64,000 bases of DNA, from the NCBI RefSeq assembly GCF_014205635.1, contig NZ_JACIIV010000015.1, positions 1 through 64,000 on the forward strand, read 5' to 3'. This document shows, in pieces, positions 8,624 to 17,880 of this stretch (its first letter is position 1; each line of letters opens with the position of its first letter). The position numbers were made by a program, and so were the translations under genes. The DNA is from Polymorphobacter multimanifer (lineage in GTDB: Bacteria > Pseudomonadota > Alphaproteobacteria > Sphingomonadales > Sphingomonadaceae). A model generated the notes under the pieces. That model made no database searches and was not told the origin of the DNA. It saw only the letters and a program-made list of their open reading frames with translations.

Positions 8624-10041
8624 CAGTCATATGCCTCGCGATATTTCTTCACCACGGCGAGCGCGTAAATGTTGAGCACCAGCGTGATGCCGAACAGCAC
8701 CAACCCCAGCGCAAAGGCGGAGAGCGTCTTGGGGCTGTCGAACTCCTGGTCGCCGGTCAGCAATGCCACGATCTGCGTCGTCACCGTCGTCACGCTGTCG
8801 AACGGGTTGATCGTCAGGTTGGCGGCAAGCCCGGCCGCCATCACCACGATCATCGTCTCGCCGATCGCCCGGCTGACGGCGAGGAGGATGCCGCCCACGA
8901 TGCCCGGCAGGGCCGCCGGCAGCAGCACGCGCTTGACCGTTTCGGAGGGCGTCGCGCCCATCGCCAGGCTGCCGTCGCGCATGCTGCCCGGCACCGCATT
9001 GAGCGCATCATCGGCCATCGAGCTGACGAACGGGATGATCATCACCCCCATCACCACCCCGGCGGCAAGCGCCGATTCGGAGCTGGCGTCGCTCATGCCG
9101 AGCCACACCGCAAAGTCGCGCACCCTCGGCGCCACGGTGAGCGCTGCGAAAAAGCCGTAAACCACCGTCGGCACCCCTGCGAGCAGTTCGAGAATCGGCT
9201 TCAGCACCTTGCGCACCGATGGCTTGGCATATTGGGTGAGGTAGATGGCGGACATCAGCCCGAGCGGGATCGCCACCAGCATGGCGATGATGGCGCCGAT
9301 GAAGATCGTCCCCCAGAAGAGCGGCACCGCGCCGAACGCGCCCGACGACCCCACCTGGTCGGCACGAATCGCGGTCTGCGGAGACCAGCGCGTGCCGAAC
9401 AGGAATTCGATCGGGGACACCATCTGGAAGAAGCGCAGGCTCTCGAAGATCAGGCTGAGCACGATGCCGAGCGTGGTCAGGATGGCCACCAGCGATGCCA
9501 GCATCAGCCCCCATCGCACCGCCACTTCCACCCGGTTGCGCGCCCGGAACTGCGGCGTGAGCCGCGAATAGGCCCAGAACCCGCCCAGCGCCGCAAGCGT
9601 CGCTGCAACCGCGCCGGCAAGCATGTTGTAGTTCGTCTGCGTCGCGGCATAGACCCTGGAGGCAGGTATTGTGGCCAGGTCGAACGGCTCGTCGATCTCG
9701 CCCGCTGCGAGGCCCCTGACCTCGTTCATGAAGCTGGTGCGATCGAGCGAAGTTTCCGGACGTTCCGCGGCCGGCACTGATGCCAGCACGCTGTCAGTCA
9801 GCACGCCTTCGCTGATGAAGCTCCAGCCGAGCAGCACCACGAGCGCCGGGGCCAGGGCAAGCAATGCTACAAAGCTGCCATGATAATTCGGCCGCGAATG
9901 CACGGCACCAATGCGGGCGCGCGCCGCAGTTCCCGCCGCAATGCCGCTCGTCGCCACCAGCGTGCGGCCGCGCGCACGGCCGATCTGGAAGCCGACCAGC
10001 GCCAGCCCGAAGGCAGCGAGGAAGAGGATGGTCAACGACAT
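8623..10041 (-). CDS. pstC: PstC, phosphate ABC transporter permease
   Basis: A 472-residue permease, longer than E. coli PstC because of an N-terminal region (about 1-185) with extra membrane spans and a periplasmic stretch. The core includes PLFWGTIFIGAIIAMLVAIPLG and the cytoplasmic loop DGSLAMGATPSETVKRVLLPAALPGI. It forms the channel with PstA. It begins 3 bp after the pstS stop, so it is co-transcribed with pstS. Confidence 0.93.
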   Translation of the reverse strand: MSLTILFLAAFGLALVGFQIGRARGRTLVATSGIAAGTAARARIGAVHSRPNYHGSFVALLALAPALVVLLGWSFISEGVLTDSVLASVPAAERPETSLDRTSFMNEVRGLAAGEIDEPFDLATIPASRVYAATQTNYNMLAGAVAATLAALGGFWAYSRLTPQFRARNRVEVAVRWGLMLASLVAILTTLGIVLSLIFESLRFFQMVSPIEFLFGTRWSPQTAIRADQVGSSGAFGAVPLFWGTIFIGAIIAMLVAIPLGLMSAIYLTQYAKPSVRKVLKPILELLAGVPTVVYGFFAALTVAPRVRDFAVWLGMSDASSESALAAGVVMGVMIIPFVSSMADDALNAVPGSMRDGSLAMGATPSETVKRVLLPAALPGIVGGILLAVSRAIGETMIVVMAAGLAANLTINPFDSVTTVTTQIVALLTGDQEFDSPKTLSAFALGLVLFGITLVLNIYALAVVKKYREAYD

Positions 10042-10044
10042 ACG

Positions 10045-11082
10045 CTATAGAACGTCGGACGGATCGAGGAACACCGGCGTCCGCGCTGCCGCGGCATTGG
10101 CCGATCGCGCCGGCACCGGCGATGCCACCAGCCCGCGGCGCGACAGATAGCCCTTCGGACCCCAGGTCGATTCGCGGCTGAGCTCGACCAGGAACTCGCG
10201 CATCCCGCGCACCGCGCGCATGTGCTGGCCCTTCACATAGACATAGAGCGGCCGCGACGCCGGAAAGGCGAAGCTGGCGATATTGTCATAGGTCACCGGC
10301 ACACCCGAGATCGGCACGCCCTTCACCTTGTCCAGATTTTCCTCAAGGTAGGAAAAGCCGAATACCCCGAGCAGCCGCGGGTTAGCCGCCAGCTTCTGCA
10401 CGATCAGATTGTCGTTCTCGCCGGCCTCGACATAGGCGCCATCCTCGCGAAGTGCCGTGCAGACCTGCTGGTGGCGATCGGGATCGGACTTCTTGAGCAC
10501 CTTCATGGCCGGGTTCGCGTCGCAGCCCTTCTCCATATAGAGTTCGTTGAAGGCATCGCGCGTCCCTGAGGTGGGCGGCGGACCCAGCACTTCGATGCGG
10601 ATGGCCGGAAAGCTGGGGTTGACGTCGCTCCACAGCCGGGCGGTCTGCTTGCGGCCATAGGGGTTGGCGGCAAGTGCCCGGTAGATGTCGGCTTCGGTCA
10701 TGCCCGGAAAACGTCCTGCCCGGCCTTGGGCCAGCGCAAGCCCGTCAAGCCCGATCTGCACTTCGATGATGTCGGTCACGCCATTGCTGCGGCAATCGGC
10801 GACCTCGGTGGCCTTGATGCGCCGCGATGCATTGGCAACATCGGGGAAGCGCTCGCCCACGCCCGAGCAGAACAGCTTGATGCCGCCGCCGGTGCCGGTC
10901 GATTCGACGATCGGCCCTGGAAACTGCGGGTTGGTGCGCTTGAACTGCTCGGCCACTGCCGTGACGAAAGGATAGAGCGTCGACGAACCGACGATCCGCA
11001 ACTGGCTGCGCGCCGCCACCGGCGCCGGGAGCAGCACTGCAAGCATTCCGAGCATTGCTCCCAAGATCGCCCGGCGTCGCAA
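10045..11082 (-). CDS. pstS: PstS, periplasmic phosphate-binding protein
   Basis: A 345-residue secreted binding protein for phosphate. The phosphate loops IVGSSTLYP, STGTGGGIKLFCSG and PPTSGTRDAF are visible. The N-terminus is an Arg-rich signal peptide (RRRAILGAMLGMLAVLLPAPVAARS). TTG at 11080-11082 is preferred: GGGAGAG lies about 7 nt upstream and the signal peptide then starts correctly. A GTG at 11151 would add an unlikely leader and would lie at or above the expected transcription start of the Pho-box promoter. It is the first gene of the pstSCAB-phoU-phoB unit. Confidence 0.9.
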   Translation of the reverse strand: MRRRAILGAMLGMLAVLLPAPVAARSQLRIVGSSTLYPFVTAVAEQFKRTNPQFPGPIVESTGTGGGIKLFCSGVGERFPDVANASRRIKATEVADCRSNGVTDIIEVQIGLDGLALAQGRAGRFPGMTEADIYRALAANPYGRKQTARLWSDVNPSFPAIRIEVLGPPPTSGTRDAFNELYMEKGCDANPAMKVLKKSDPDRHQQVCTALREDGAYVEAGENDNLIVQKLAANPRLLGVFGFSYLEENLDKVKGVPISGVPVTYDNIASFAFPASRPLYVYVKGQHMRAVRGMREFLVELSRESTWGPKGYLSRRGLVASPVPARSANAAAARTPVFLDPSDVL

Positions 11083-11165
11083 CTTCCACTCTCCCGATCT
11101 GCGCCTGAGCGCGGCAGCATGGTTGCTGCACGATGATTGCCTTAGCGACACTCGATGCGGCGCAT

Positions 11166-11194
11166 ATGACAGTTCAATTGCAGTTTGATGACAG
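11166..11194 (-). promoter_or_regulatory. Triple Pho box upstream of pstS
   Basis: Read on the minus strand, three 7-mers follow one another with 4-nt spacers: CTGTCAT, CTGCAAT, CTGTCAT. This is the PhoB-binding arrangement of direct repeats at 11-bp period, and two of the three are identical to the consensus. The array begins 4 nt after the phoR stop and about 85 bp before the pstS start, so PhoB should activate pstS and the genes behind it separately from phoR. Confidence 0.85.
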
Positions 11195-11198
11195 CGCT

Positions 11199-12407
11199 TC
11201 AGTCGGCTCCCGCCGCTTCGACCGGGACAGGCGCCGGTCGAGGCGGCTGTGCGAGCGGCAGCGTGAAGCTGACCCTGCTCCCCTCGCCCAGCTGGCTTTC
11301 GATCTCGAGCCGACCGCGGTGCCGCTCGACGATGTGCTTGACGATCGCCAGTCCCAGCCCGGTCCCCCCCATCTTGCGCGAACGCTGCGAATCGACGCGG
11401 TAGAAGCGTTCCGTCAGCCGCGGCAGATGCTCGGGCGCAATTCCCTCGCCGATATCGCTCACCAGCACCCGCAGCTGCGCAGGGGAAGCCGGCCCGGCCT
11501 CCTCGACCGTCACCCCCACCGTTACCGGTGTCCCCGATTGGCCATATTTGAGTGCATTCGAAACCAGATTGTGGAGCACCTGCAGGATCTGGTCACGGTC
11601 TCCGATCACCGGCGGCAACGCTGGCGGCACCTGCAGCAGCAACTGCCGCTGGTCCTGCTCCAGCCGCATCGCCAGTGTCTTGCCGACGTCGGCAAAAACG
11701 CTGCCCATGTCGAGTGACATCGACGGGCGCACATGCTTGTCGAGCTCGATCCGGGAAAGCGACAGCAGATCGTCGATCAACCGGCTCATCCGACTGGCCT
11801 CGTTCGCCATGATCGCCAGGAACCGCCGCCGCGCTGGCTCGTCCTCGGCCGCCGGCCCGGCCAGCGTTTCGATGAACCCGGAGAGCGTGGCCAGCGGTGT
11901 CCGCAGCTCATGGCTGGCGTTGGCGACGAAATCGACGCGCATCCGCTCGGTCAGCCGCGTCTGGGTGATATCGTCGAACACCACCAGCACCCTGCCCTGC
12001 CCGGCATCGACCGCGCGCAGCCGCCAGGCGCTGTTGCCGGCACCAATGCCGCCGAACTCGCGATTGCTGCTGGTGCCGCTCGCCGCCGCCTCGGCAATCG
12101 CGTCGAGCACCGCCGGGTGCCGCACCACAAGCCGCAAGTCACCGCCTTCCACCCTCGCACCGAACAGCGCCCGAGCTGCGGCATTGGCCGCGACGGCGGT
12201 CGCACCTTCCGCAATGAGTGCCGCATCGGAGAGCGCCTCGATGCTGATCCGGTCGGCCGGCTGCGCAACCGATGGCGACGGCAGCGGCGGCGGCTGCAGG
12301 ATGGGCTCACCCACAGCCGGCAAGGGGCTGCGCCGGCCGATCACCCAGCCCATCCCCAGCGCTGCCAGCATCAACGCGAGAAAGGCAAGGACGAGAGTGG
12401 AGCTCAT
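11199..12407 (-). CDS. phoR: PhoR, phosphate-regulon sensor histidine kinase
   Basis: A 402-residue membrane histidine kinase: one N-terminal span (LVLAFLALMLAALGMGWVIG), a PAS-like linker (about 45-160), a HisKA dimerisation helix with the phosphoacceptor in FVANASHELRTPL, and an HATPase_c domain with N-box NLVSNALKYG and G-boxes DIGEGI and GGTGLGLAIVKHI. The single span fits PhoR, which senses phosphate through Pst and PhoU. The ATG at 12407 overlaps the gph stop as ATGA. The PstS operon and its Pho box follow directly. Confidence 0.92.
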   Translation of the reverse strand: MSSTLVLAFLALMLAALGMGWVIGRRSPLPAVGEPILQPPPLPSPSVAQPADRISIEALSDAALIAEGATAVAANAAARALFGARVEGGDLRLVVRHPAVLDAIAEAAASGTSSNREFGGIGAGNSAWRLRAVDAGQGRVLVVFDDITQTRLTERMRVDFVANASHELRTPLATLSGFIETLAGPAAEDEPARRRFLAIMANEASRMSRLIDDLLSLSRIELDKHVRPSMSLDMGSVFADVGKTLAMRLEQDQRQLLLQVPPALPPVIGDRDQILQVLHNLVSNALKYGQSGTPVTVGVTVEEAGPASPAQLRVLVSDIGEGIAPEHLPRLTERFYRVDSQRSRKMGGTGLGLAIVKHIVERHRGRLEIESQLGEGSRVSFTLPLAQPPRPAPVPVEAAGAD

Positions 12408-13075
12408 ACCGGTTGCCAACGCAGCAGGGCGGCATCGAGTTCATCATAATGGTCGATCACCGCATCGGCTCCGAGCTCGGCCACCGGCCGATCCGAAAAG
12501 CCGAACCCCACGACGATCACCGGCAACCCCGCCGCACGTGCGGCCGACACATCGGCGATCGAATCGCCGATGAACACCGCACGGCCGCGCACGCCCCCCG
12601 CGGCATCTATCGTCGCCCACACATGCCCGGGGTCCGGCTTGGGGGCCGGCACCGAGTCGAAGCCCAGCACCGCCGCAAAGCGCTCGCCCCAGCCCAGCGC
12701 TGCCACGAGCGCATGGGCAAGGGCAGCCGGCTTGTTAGTGCAGATCGCCAGCCGGTGCCCTGCCGCCATAAGCCGGTCGAGTGCCGCTTCCACGCCGGGA
12801 AACGGCCGCGAGCCATCGGCGATATGCGCGCCATAATAATCGAAGAAGGCGGGCACCCCGGCCTCGACAAGCGCTGGCGTGCTCTCCCCGCTTTCCGCAA
12901 GCCCGCGTGCCAACAGCGCACGCGACCCATGCCCCACCATGTGGCGCACATCGTCAGGCGGCACCGGCGGCCTTCCGAGTGTGGCCAGCGCGTGGTTGAG
13001 GGCAGCACAAATGTCGGGGCCGGTGTCCACCAGGGTGCCGTCGAGGTCGAAAATGATGGAAAGTGGAGCCGTCAC
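12404..13075 (-). CDS. gph: Phosphoglycolate phosphatase (HAD family)
   Basis: A 223-residue HAD phosphatase with motif I FDLDGTLVDT, motif II TNKPAALA, and motif III/IV PKPDPGHVW and GDSIADVSAARAAG. The cap domain and lengths match Gph, which removes 2-phosphoglycolate formed during DNA repair. The GTG at 13075 gives the exact family N-terminus. It is divergent from glmU (60 bp between starts) and overlaps phoR, so phoR may be transcribed from the gph promoter. Confidence 0.85.
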   Translation of the reverse strand: MTAPLSIIFDLDGTLVDTGPDICAALNHALATLGRPPVPPDDVRHMVGHGSRALLARGLAESGESTPALVEAGVPAFFDYYGAHIADGSRPFPGVEAALDRLMAAGHRLAICTNKPAALAHALVAALGWGERFAAVLGFDSVPAPKPDPGHVWATIDAAGGVRGRAVFIGDSIADVSAARAAGLPVIVVGFGFSDRPVAELGADAVIDHYDELDAALLRWQPV

Positions 13076-13135
13076 GCTGCCAAGGTGCGCATGCGTGCCT
13101 TTCCAACGCAAGGCCGATATGGCAGGGCGGGCAGT

Positions 13136-14491
13136 GTGACCGGAGCGACCACCAGAACCCCCTTGGCGGCCATCATCCTGGCCGCGGGCCAGGGCACCCG
13201 CATGAAGTCGGCTTTGCACAAGGTTCTGCATCCGATCGCCCATAAACCCATGGTGTTGCATCTTGTGGACAGTCTGGCGCCTTTGTTGCCGCAGGCGGTC
13301 GTTGCCGTGGTGGGGGCCGGGCGCGAGCAGGTGGAAGCCGCCCTCGCCGGGCGCGATGTGGTGCTGGCCGTTCAGGCCGAGCAGCTTGGCACCGGCCATG
13401 CCACGGCCCGGGCCGAAGCCGCACTCACCGGCTTTTCGGGCACGGTGCTCATCCTGTTCGGCGATTGCCCGCTGGTACCGAGCGCGACGCTGGCAGCGCT
13501 CGCCGATGCATTGGCCGATAATGTCGCCGTGGCGGTGCTCGGCTTCCGGCCCGCTGATCCGGCGCGCTATGGCCGCATCATCGCCGAGGGCAACCAGGTG
13601 GCGAAGATGGTCGAATGGAAGGATGCGACCGAAGCGGAGCGCGCCACGACCCTCTGCAACACCGGGCTGATGGCGGTGCGCGCTGCCGATCTCTGGCCGC
13701 TGCTGGCGCGGCTCGACAATGCCAATGCCGCCGGCGAATATTATCTGCCCGATATCGTCATGCTGGCCCTCGCCGATGGGCGGCGCGCAACCGTGATCGA
13801 AACCGACTCCGACGATGTGCTCGGCGCCAACAGCCGCGGAGAACTCGCCGCCATCGAAGCGGTGTTCCAGGCGCGCTCGCGCACCGCGATGATGGCCGCG
13901 GGCGTGTCGCTGACGGCACCCGACACGGTTTTCTTCGCCTATGATACCGCGATCGAAGCCGATGTGACCATCGAGCCCTTTGTCGTCTTCGGTCCCGGCG
14001 TGCGCGTTGCCACGGGCAGCCGCATCCGGTCGCACAGCCACCTCGAGGGCGCCACCATCGGCCCCGATTGCGAGGTCGGCCCCTTCGCCAGGTTGCGCCC
14101 CGGCACCGTGCTCGCGGCCGGCGCCAAGGTCGGCAATTTCGTCGAGATGAAGAAGTCGGTGCTCGGCGCGCACGCCAAGGCCAATCACCTGAGCTACATC
14201 GGCGATGCGCAGGTGGGCGCCGGCGCCAACATCGGCGCGGGCACCATCACCTGCAACTATGATGGCTTCGGCAAATACCAGACCGTCATCGGCGCTGGCG
14301 CCTTCATAGGCTCGAACAGCGCGCTGGTGGCACCCGTCAACATCGGCGCCGGTGCCATCGTCGGCGCAGGCAGCACCATCACCACCGATGTGTCGCCCGA
14401 TGCGCTGGCGATGGTGCGCCCGGCACAGCAGGAAAAGCCCGGCTGGGCCGCGCGCTTCCGCGCCGCAAAAACCATGCGAAAGGCAGACTGA
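13136..14491 (+). CDS. glmU: GlmU, bifunctional GlcNAc-1-phosphate uridylyltransferase / glucosamine-1-phosphate acetyltransferase
   Basis: A 451-residue two-domain enzyme for the last two steps to UDP-GlcNAc. The N-terminal pyrophosphorylase has LAAGQGTRMKSALHKVLH, FGDCPL and NTGLMAV. The C-terminal left-handed beta-helix has RPGTVLAAGAKVGNFVEMKKS, AKANHLSYIGDA and NIGAGTITCNYDG. The GTG at 13136 follows AGGGCGG and sits 10 codons before the nucleotide-binding motif; a longer open frame upstream is antisense to gph. glmS follows 5 bp later, forming a hexosamine operon. Confidence 0.95.
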   Translation: MTGATTRTPLAAIILAAGQGTRMKSALHKVLHPIAHKPMVLHLVDSLAPLLPQAVVAVVGAGREQVEAALAGRDVVLAVQAEQLGTGHATARAEAALTGFSGTVLILFGDCPLVPSATLAALADALADNVAVAVLGFRPADPARYGRIIAEGNQVAKMVEWKDATEAERATTLCNTGLMAVRAADLWPLLARLDNANAAGEYYLPDIVMLALADGRRATVIETDSDDVLGANSRGELAAIEAVFQARSRTAMMAAGVSLTAPDTVFFAYDTAIEADVTIEPFVVFGPGVRVATGSRIRSHSHLEGATIGPDCEVGPFARLRPGTVLAAGAKVGNFVEMKKSVLGAHAKANHLSYIGDAQVGAGANIGAGTITCNYDGFGKYQTVIGAGAFIGSNSALVAPVNIGAGAIVGAGSTITTDVSPDALAMVRPAQQEKPGWAARFRAAKTMRKAD

Positions 14492-14496
14492 ACCCC

Positions 14497-16341
14497 ATGT
14501 GCGGCATCATCGGAATCGTCAGCACATCCGCCAGCGCAGCGGTTGCCCCTCGCCTGCTCGATGGGCTGCGGCGGCTCGAATATCGCGGCTACGACAGCGC
14601 CGGCATCGCCACCCTCCACGAGGGCGCGCTGCTGCGCCGCCGTGCCGAAGGCCGGCTCGACAATCTGGCGCGTGCGCTGGCGGCAGACCCGCTCGCGGGC
14701 CACACCGGCATCGCCCACACGCGCTGGGCCACACACGGCGGCCCCACCACCGACAATGCCCACCCGCATGCCACCGAAGCGGTGGCGCTGGTGCACAATG
14801 GCATCATCGAGAATTACAAGACGCTGCGCGCCGAAGTCCTCGCCGCCGGCCGCACGCTCACATCGCAGACCGACACCGAAGTGGTGGCCCAACTGCTCAC
14901 ACTTGCGGTCCTGCGCGGCCTCACGGCGGCCGAGGCCTTTGCCGAAACCCTGCCGCGCCTGCACGGGGCCTTCAGCTTCGCGGTACTGTTCAAGTCCGAG
15001 CCCGGCACCCTTTACGGTGCCCGCCAGGGCAGCCCGCTCGTGCTCGGCCATGGCACCGATCCGGCGCTGCCCGAGATGTTTCTCGGCTCGGACGCGCTCG
15101 GCCTCGCCCCCTTCACCAACCGCATCACCTATCTGGAAGAAGGCGACCGTGTGCGCCTGACCGCGACATCGTGCGAAATCCACGACCGCGGCGGCGCGCT
15201 TGTCGACCGGCCGATCACCATTTCCAGCGCCTCGGCAGCGCTCATCGAAAAGGGCAACCACCGGCACTTCATGGAAAAGGAAATCCATGAGCAGCCGATC
15301 GTCGTGGCGCAAACGCTTGGCGCCTATCTCGATCCGCTTGCCGAGACGGTCGGCCTGCCCCCGTGCGACTTCGATCTCGCCGCCATCACCCGCATCCAGA
15401 TCGTCGCCTGCGGAACAGCATTGCTGGCGGGTCATGTCGCCAGCTACTGGCTCGAATCGCTGGCGCGCATCCCCGTCGCCATCGAGAACGCCTCCGAGTT
15501 CCGCTACCGCGAGCCCGTCTGCGGCCCCGATGCGCTGCTGCTCGTCATCTCGCAATCGGGCGAGACGGCCGACACGCTAGCAGCCCTCCGCCATGCCCGC
15601 GCTGCTGGCCAGAAGGTCGCGGCGGTCGTCAACGTGCCCAGCAGCACCATGGCGCGCGAGGCCGATCTGCTGCTCCCCACCCATGCCGGCCCCGAGATCG
15701 GCGTCGCCAGCACCAAGGCCTTCACCTGCCAGTTGGCCGTGCTCGCCGCCTTCGCCGTCGCCCTGGCGCGGCTGCGCGGCACCATCGATGCCGAAGCCGA
15801 GGCCGCCCATGTGCGGATGCTTACCGAAGCCCCGGCGGCCATGAACGCCGCACTGGCACTCGAAGCCCCGATCCAGGCGCTCGCACAGCCGCTCAGCCGT
15901 GCACAGGACATTCTCTACATCGGCCGCGGCCCCGATTTTCCGATGGCGCTGGAAGGCGCCCTCAAGCTGAAGGAAATCAGCTATATCCATGCCGAGGGCT
16001 ATGCCGCAGGCGAACTCAAGCACGGCCCGATCGCCCTTGTGGACGAGCATATGCCCGTCATCGTCATCGCCCCCTCGGGCCCGCGCTTCGAAAAGACCAT
16101 CTCCAACATGGCCGAAGTGATGGCTCGCGGCGGCCAGGTGGTGTTGATCTCGGACGCAGCCGGACTGGCTGCACAGGCTGCGGGCACCATGGCGGCGATC
16201 GAAGTGCCGCAGGTACCATCCTTCATCCAGCCGCTTGTCATGGCCGTGCCGGTGCAGTTGCTCGCCTATCACGTGGCTCTCGCCAAGGGCACCGACGTCG
16301 ACCAGCCACGCAACCTCGCGAAATCGGTCACTGTCGAGTAG
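14497..16341 (+). CDS. glmS: GlmS, glutamine-fructose-6-phosphate aminotransferase (isomerising)
   Basis: A 614-residue enzyme making glucosamine-6-phosphate from fructose-6-phosphate and glutamine. The N-terminal nucleophile is Cys2 (MCGIIGIV), with RLEYRGYDSAG and HTRWATHG in the glutaminase domain (1-240). Two SIS isomerase domains follow (ACGTALLAGHVASYWLE, SQSGETADTL, ASTKAFT), ending in the conserved PRNLAKSVTVE. It is the second gene of the glmU-glmS pair. Its product also feeds peptidoglycan and lipopolysaccharide. Confidence 0.96.
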   Translation: MCGIIGIVSTSASAAVAPRLLDGLRRLEYRGYDSAGIATLHEGALLRRRAEGRLDNLARALAADPLAGHTGIAHTRWATHGGPTTDNAHPHATEAVALVHNGIIENYKTLRAEVLAAGRTLTSQTDTEVVAQLLTLAVLRGLTAAEAFAETLPRLHGAFSFAVLFKSEPGTLYGARQGSPLVLGHGTDPALPEMFLGSDALGLAPFTNRITYLEEGDRVRLTATSCEIHDRGGALVDRPITISSASAALIEKGNHRHFMEKEIHEQPIVVAQTLGAYLDPLAETVGLPPCDFDLAAITRIQIVACGTALLAGHVASYWLESLARIPVAIENASEFRYREPVCGPDALLLVISQSGETADTLAALRHARAAGQKVAAVVNVPSSTMAREADLLLPTHAGPEIGVASTKAFTCQLAVLAAFAVALARLRGTIDAEAEAAHVRMLTEAPAAMNAALALEAPIQALAQPLSRAQDILYIGRGPDFPMALEGALKLKEISYIHAEGYAAGELKHGPIALVDEHMPVIVIAPSGPRFEKTISNMAEVMARGGQVVLISDAAGLAAQAAGTMAAIEVPQVPSFIQPLVMAVPVQLLAYHVALAKGTDVDQPRNLAKSVTVE

Positions 16342-16408
16342 CACAATTGCTGAATGGCCGGTTTTGCAGTGTCATAACAGAGATTTCCGAGTTCCTCTGA
16401 CGTTGATG

Positions 16409-17470
16409 TCATGGATCGGCTGCTGTTCGAGCGCGGCTGGGCGCCTGCGGGGATACGCACGGGATGGTCAGTTGCGAGTGCAACCCGGCTGGCTTCCAGT
16501 CGCGCTCCAGCATGCCGCGAAGCTGCTTCGTCACGACTGCATCGGCGATAAGCAGGCCATATCCCCGCGACAGTCCTGGCTTCGGGGCGGGCCCGCCTCG
16601 CTCTGCAAACTCGATCACAAGAGTCTCGCGTTCGGCATGCCAGTGGACACTCAACAGGCCGGAAGGTGTCGATAACGCGCCATGTTCCACGGCGTTGGCG
16701 ATGATCTCATGGAAAACAAGCGCCAAGGGCTGGACCTGGGAGGCGTCGAGAACGACGGCGGGGCCGGACAGGTCGACGCGGTCGATGCCGGCAGGCAGTT
16801 CACACCTGACCACCTGATCGATCGGCACCGCCTGCCATTTGCCCCTCGCTAGCAACCTGTGCGCGTTGGCGAGCGCGGCAATGCGTCCTTGGACGGTATG
16901 CATGTATCGTTCGACATTGTCCGCTCGGGTCATCCGGACAATGCCCTGCACCAACGCCAGCACGTTCATGGCGCGGTGATCGATCTCGCCCAGCATGGCG
17001 TGCTCGGTACGCTCCAGGTCGCGCACACGCCTGGCCGCAGTCATATCGATGTGCGAGCCGAAAAAGTAGATCAGCTTGCCGTTGTCATCGAAGATCGGGC
17101 TTACATGGATCTGGTTCCAGAACGGCGAGCCATCCTTGCGGTAGTTGAGAACCTCATGGGTTACCCCGACCCGCCGATCTATTGCGCTCCGCACGACGTC
17201 GACGTCGGCGGGCATTGTGTCGGAGCCTTGCATGAAGCGGCAATTCCGCCCGATGACCTCCTCGGCGGCATAGCCCGACATGTCGAGAAAGGCGCGGTTT
17301 GCAAGAACGATCGGGTTGTCGTGCTGGTTGGGATCGGTCACCACCATTGGCATGAACGTGCGGTCGACGGCGATCATCGCAAGCTTGGCATGATCGACCA
17401 TCCCTTGTGCACTCACTGCTGCCGGCAGGGCTTCGTGCATTTCGGCGCTATGGGACACGGTATCGGCCAC
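16409..17470 (-). CDS. LOV-domain (blue-light) histidine kinase, HWE/HisKA_2 type
   Basis: A 353-residue soluble sensor kinase. The LOV/PAS domain (about 30-145) carries GRNCRFMQG, whose C77 is the flavin-adduct cysteine of LOV photoreceptors, and the flavin-contact residues of NYRKDGSPFWNQIHVSPI. The kinase has a phosphoacceptor H165 in LGEIDHRAMNVLALVQ and an N-box HEIIANAVEHGAL. Where HWE kinases have W-x-E before GGP, this protein reads FAERGGP, so the Trp is Phe. GTG at 17470 is chosen for its strong TTGGAGGA site; open sequence upstream looks non-coding. No response regulator is adjacent. Related kinases feed the general stress response of alphaproteobacteria. Confidence 0.85.
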   Translation of the reverse strand: MADTVSHSAEMHEALPAAVSAQGMVDHAKLAMIAVDRTFMPMVVTDPNQHDNPIVLANRAFLDMSGYAAEEVIGRNCRFMQGSDTMPADVDVVRSAIDRRVGVTHEVLNYRKDGSPFWNQIHVSPIFDDNGKLIYFFGSHIDMTAARRVRDLERTEHAMLGEIDHRAMNVLALVQGIVRMTRADNVERYMHTVQGRIAALANAHRLLARGKWQAVPIDQVVRCELPAGIDRVDLSGPAVVLDASQVQPLALVFHEIIANAVEHGALSTPSGLLSVHWHAERETLVIEFAERGGPAPKPGLSRGYGLLIADAVVTKQLRGMLERDWKPAGLHSQLTIPCVSPQAPSRARTAADP

Positions 17471-17880
17471 AAGTTGTCCTCCAACATTTTGAATTCCAAC
17501 GTCGAGATCGCGATCGGGTCGCTTCCGCTCACCGCATTTTTTCGCGTGATGGCTCGGCTTGGCTGGGCAGGGGCTCCCGCGCGATCCGTGACAAACTTCG
17601 AAGGCGCGGCCGGTCCCAAACCGGGCTGCGGCATGAGCCGATCTGAGCGGCAGTTCCTTGTCGATCCGACACTGAAAGTCCGACGGACATCGCATCTTTA
17701 TATAAATTGACCATTAAGACCAAATATTAACCGCGATCTTTATCGGATATGCTCACTACAGCTGCTACAGCTTGACCGATACGGTTCAAATGCTTGTCAT
17801 TACTGCATAGTTTTATTGTGTATTTATTACCGGAATCCATGAAATGAGTTTTATACCTCAGGCTTTTGAATGCAAACACG
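17471..17880. other. Intergenic region between the LOV kinase and the cellulose operon
   Basis: About 410 bp with no credible gene, holding the divergent control regions of the kinase and the bcs operon. The part from 17690 is clearly AT-richer than its surroundings. It includes the palindrome TTTATATAAA and a small dyad ACCG-ATA-CGGT near 17776-17786. No convincing -35/-10 pair or EcfG-type promoter was found by eye. Confidence 0.5.

Noticed and set aside
12272-13135. Open frame extending glmU about 290 codons upstream
   Set aside because: It is antisense to phoR and gph, whose motifs are unambiguous. GlmU begins at the GTG at 13136.
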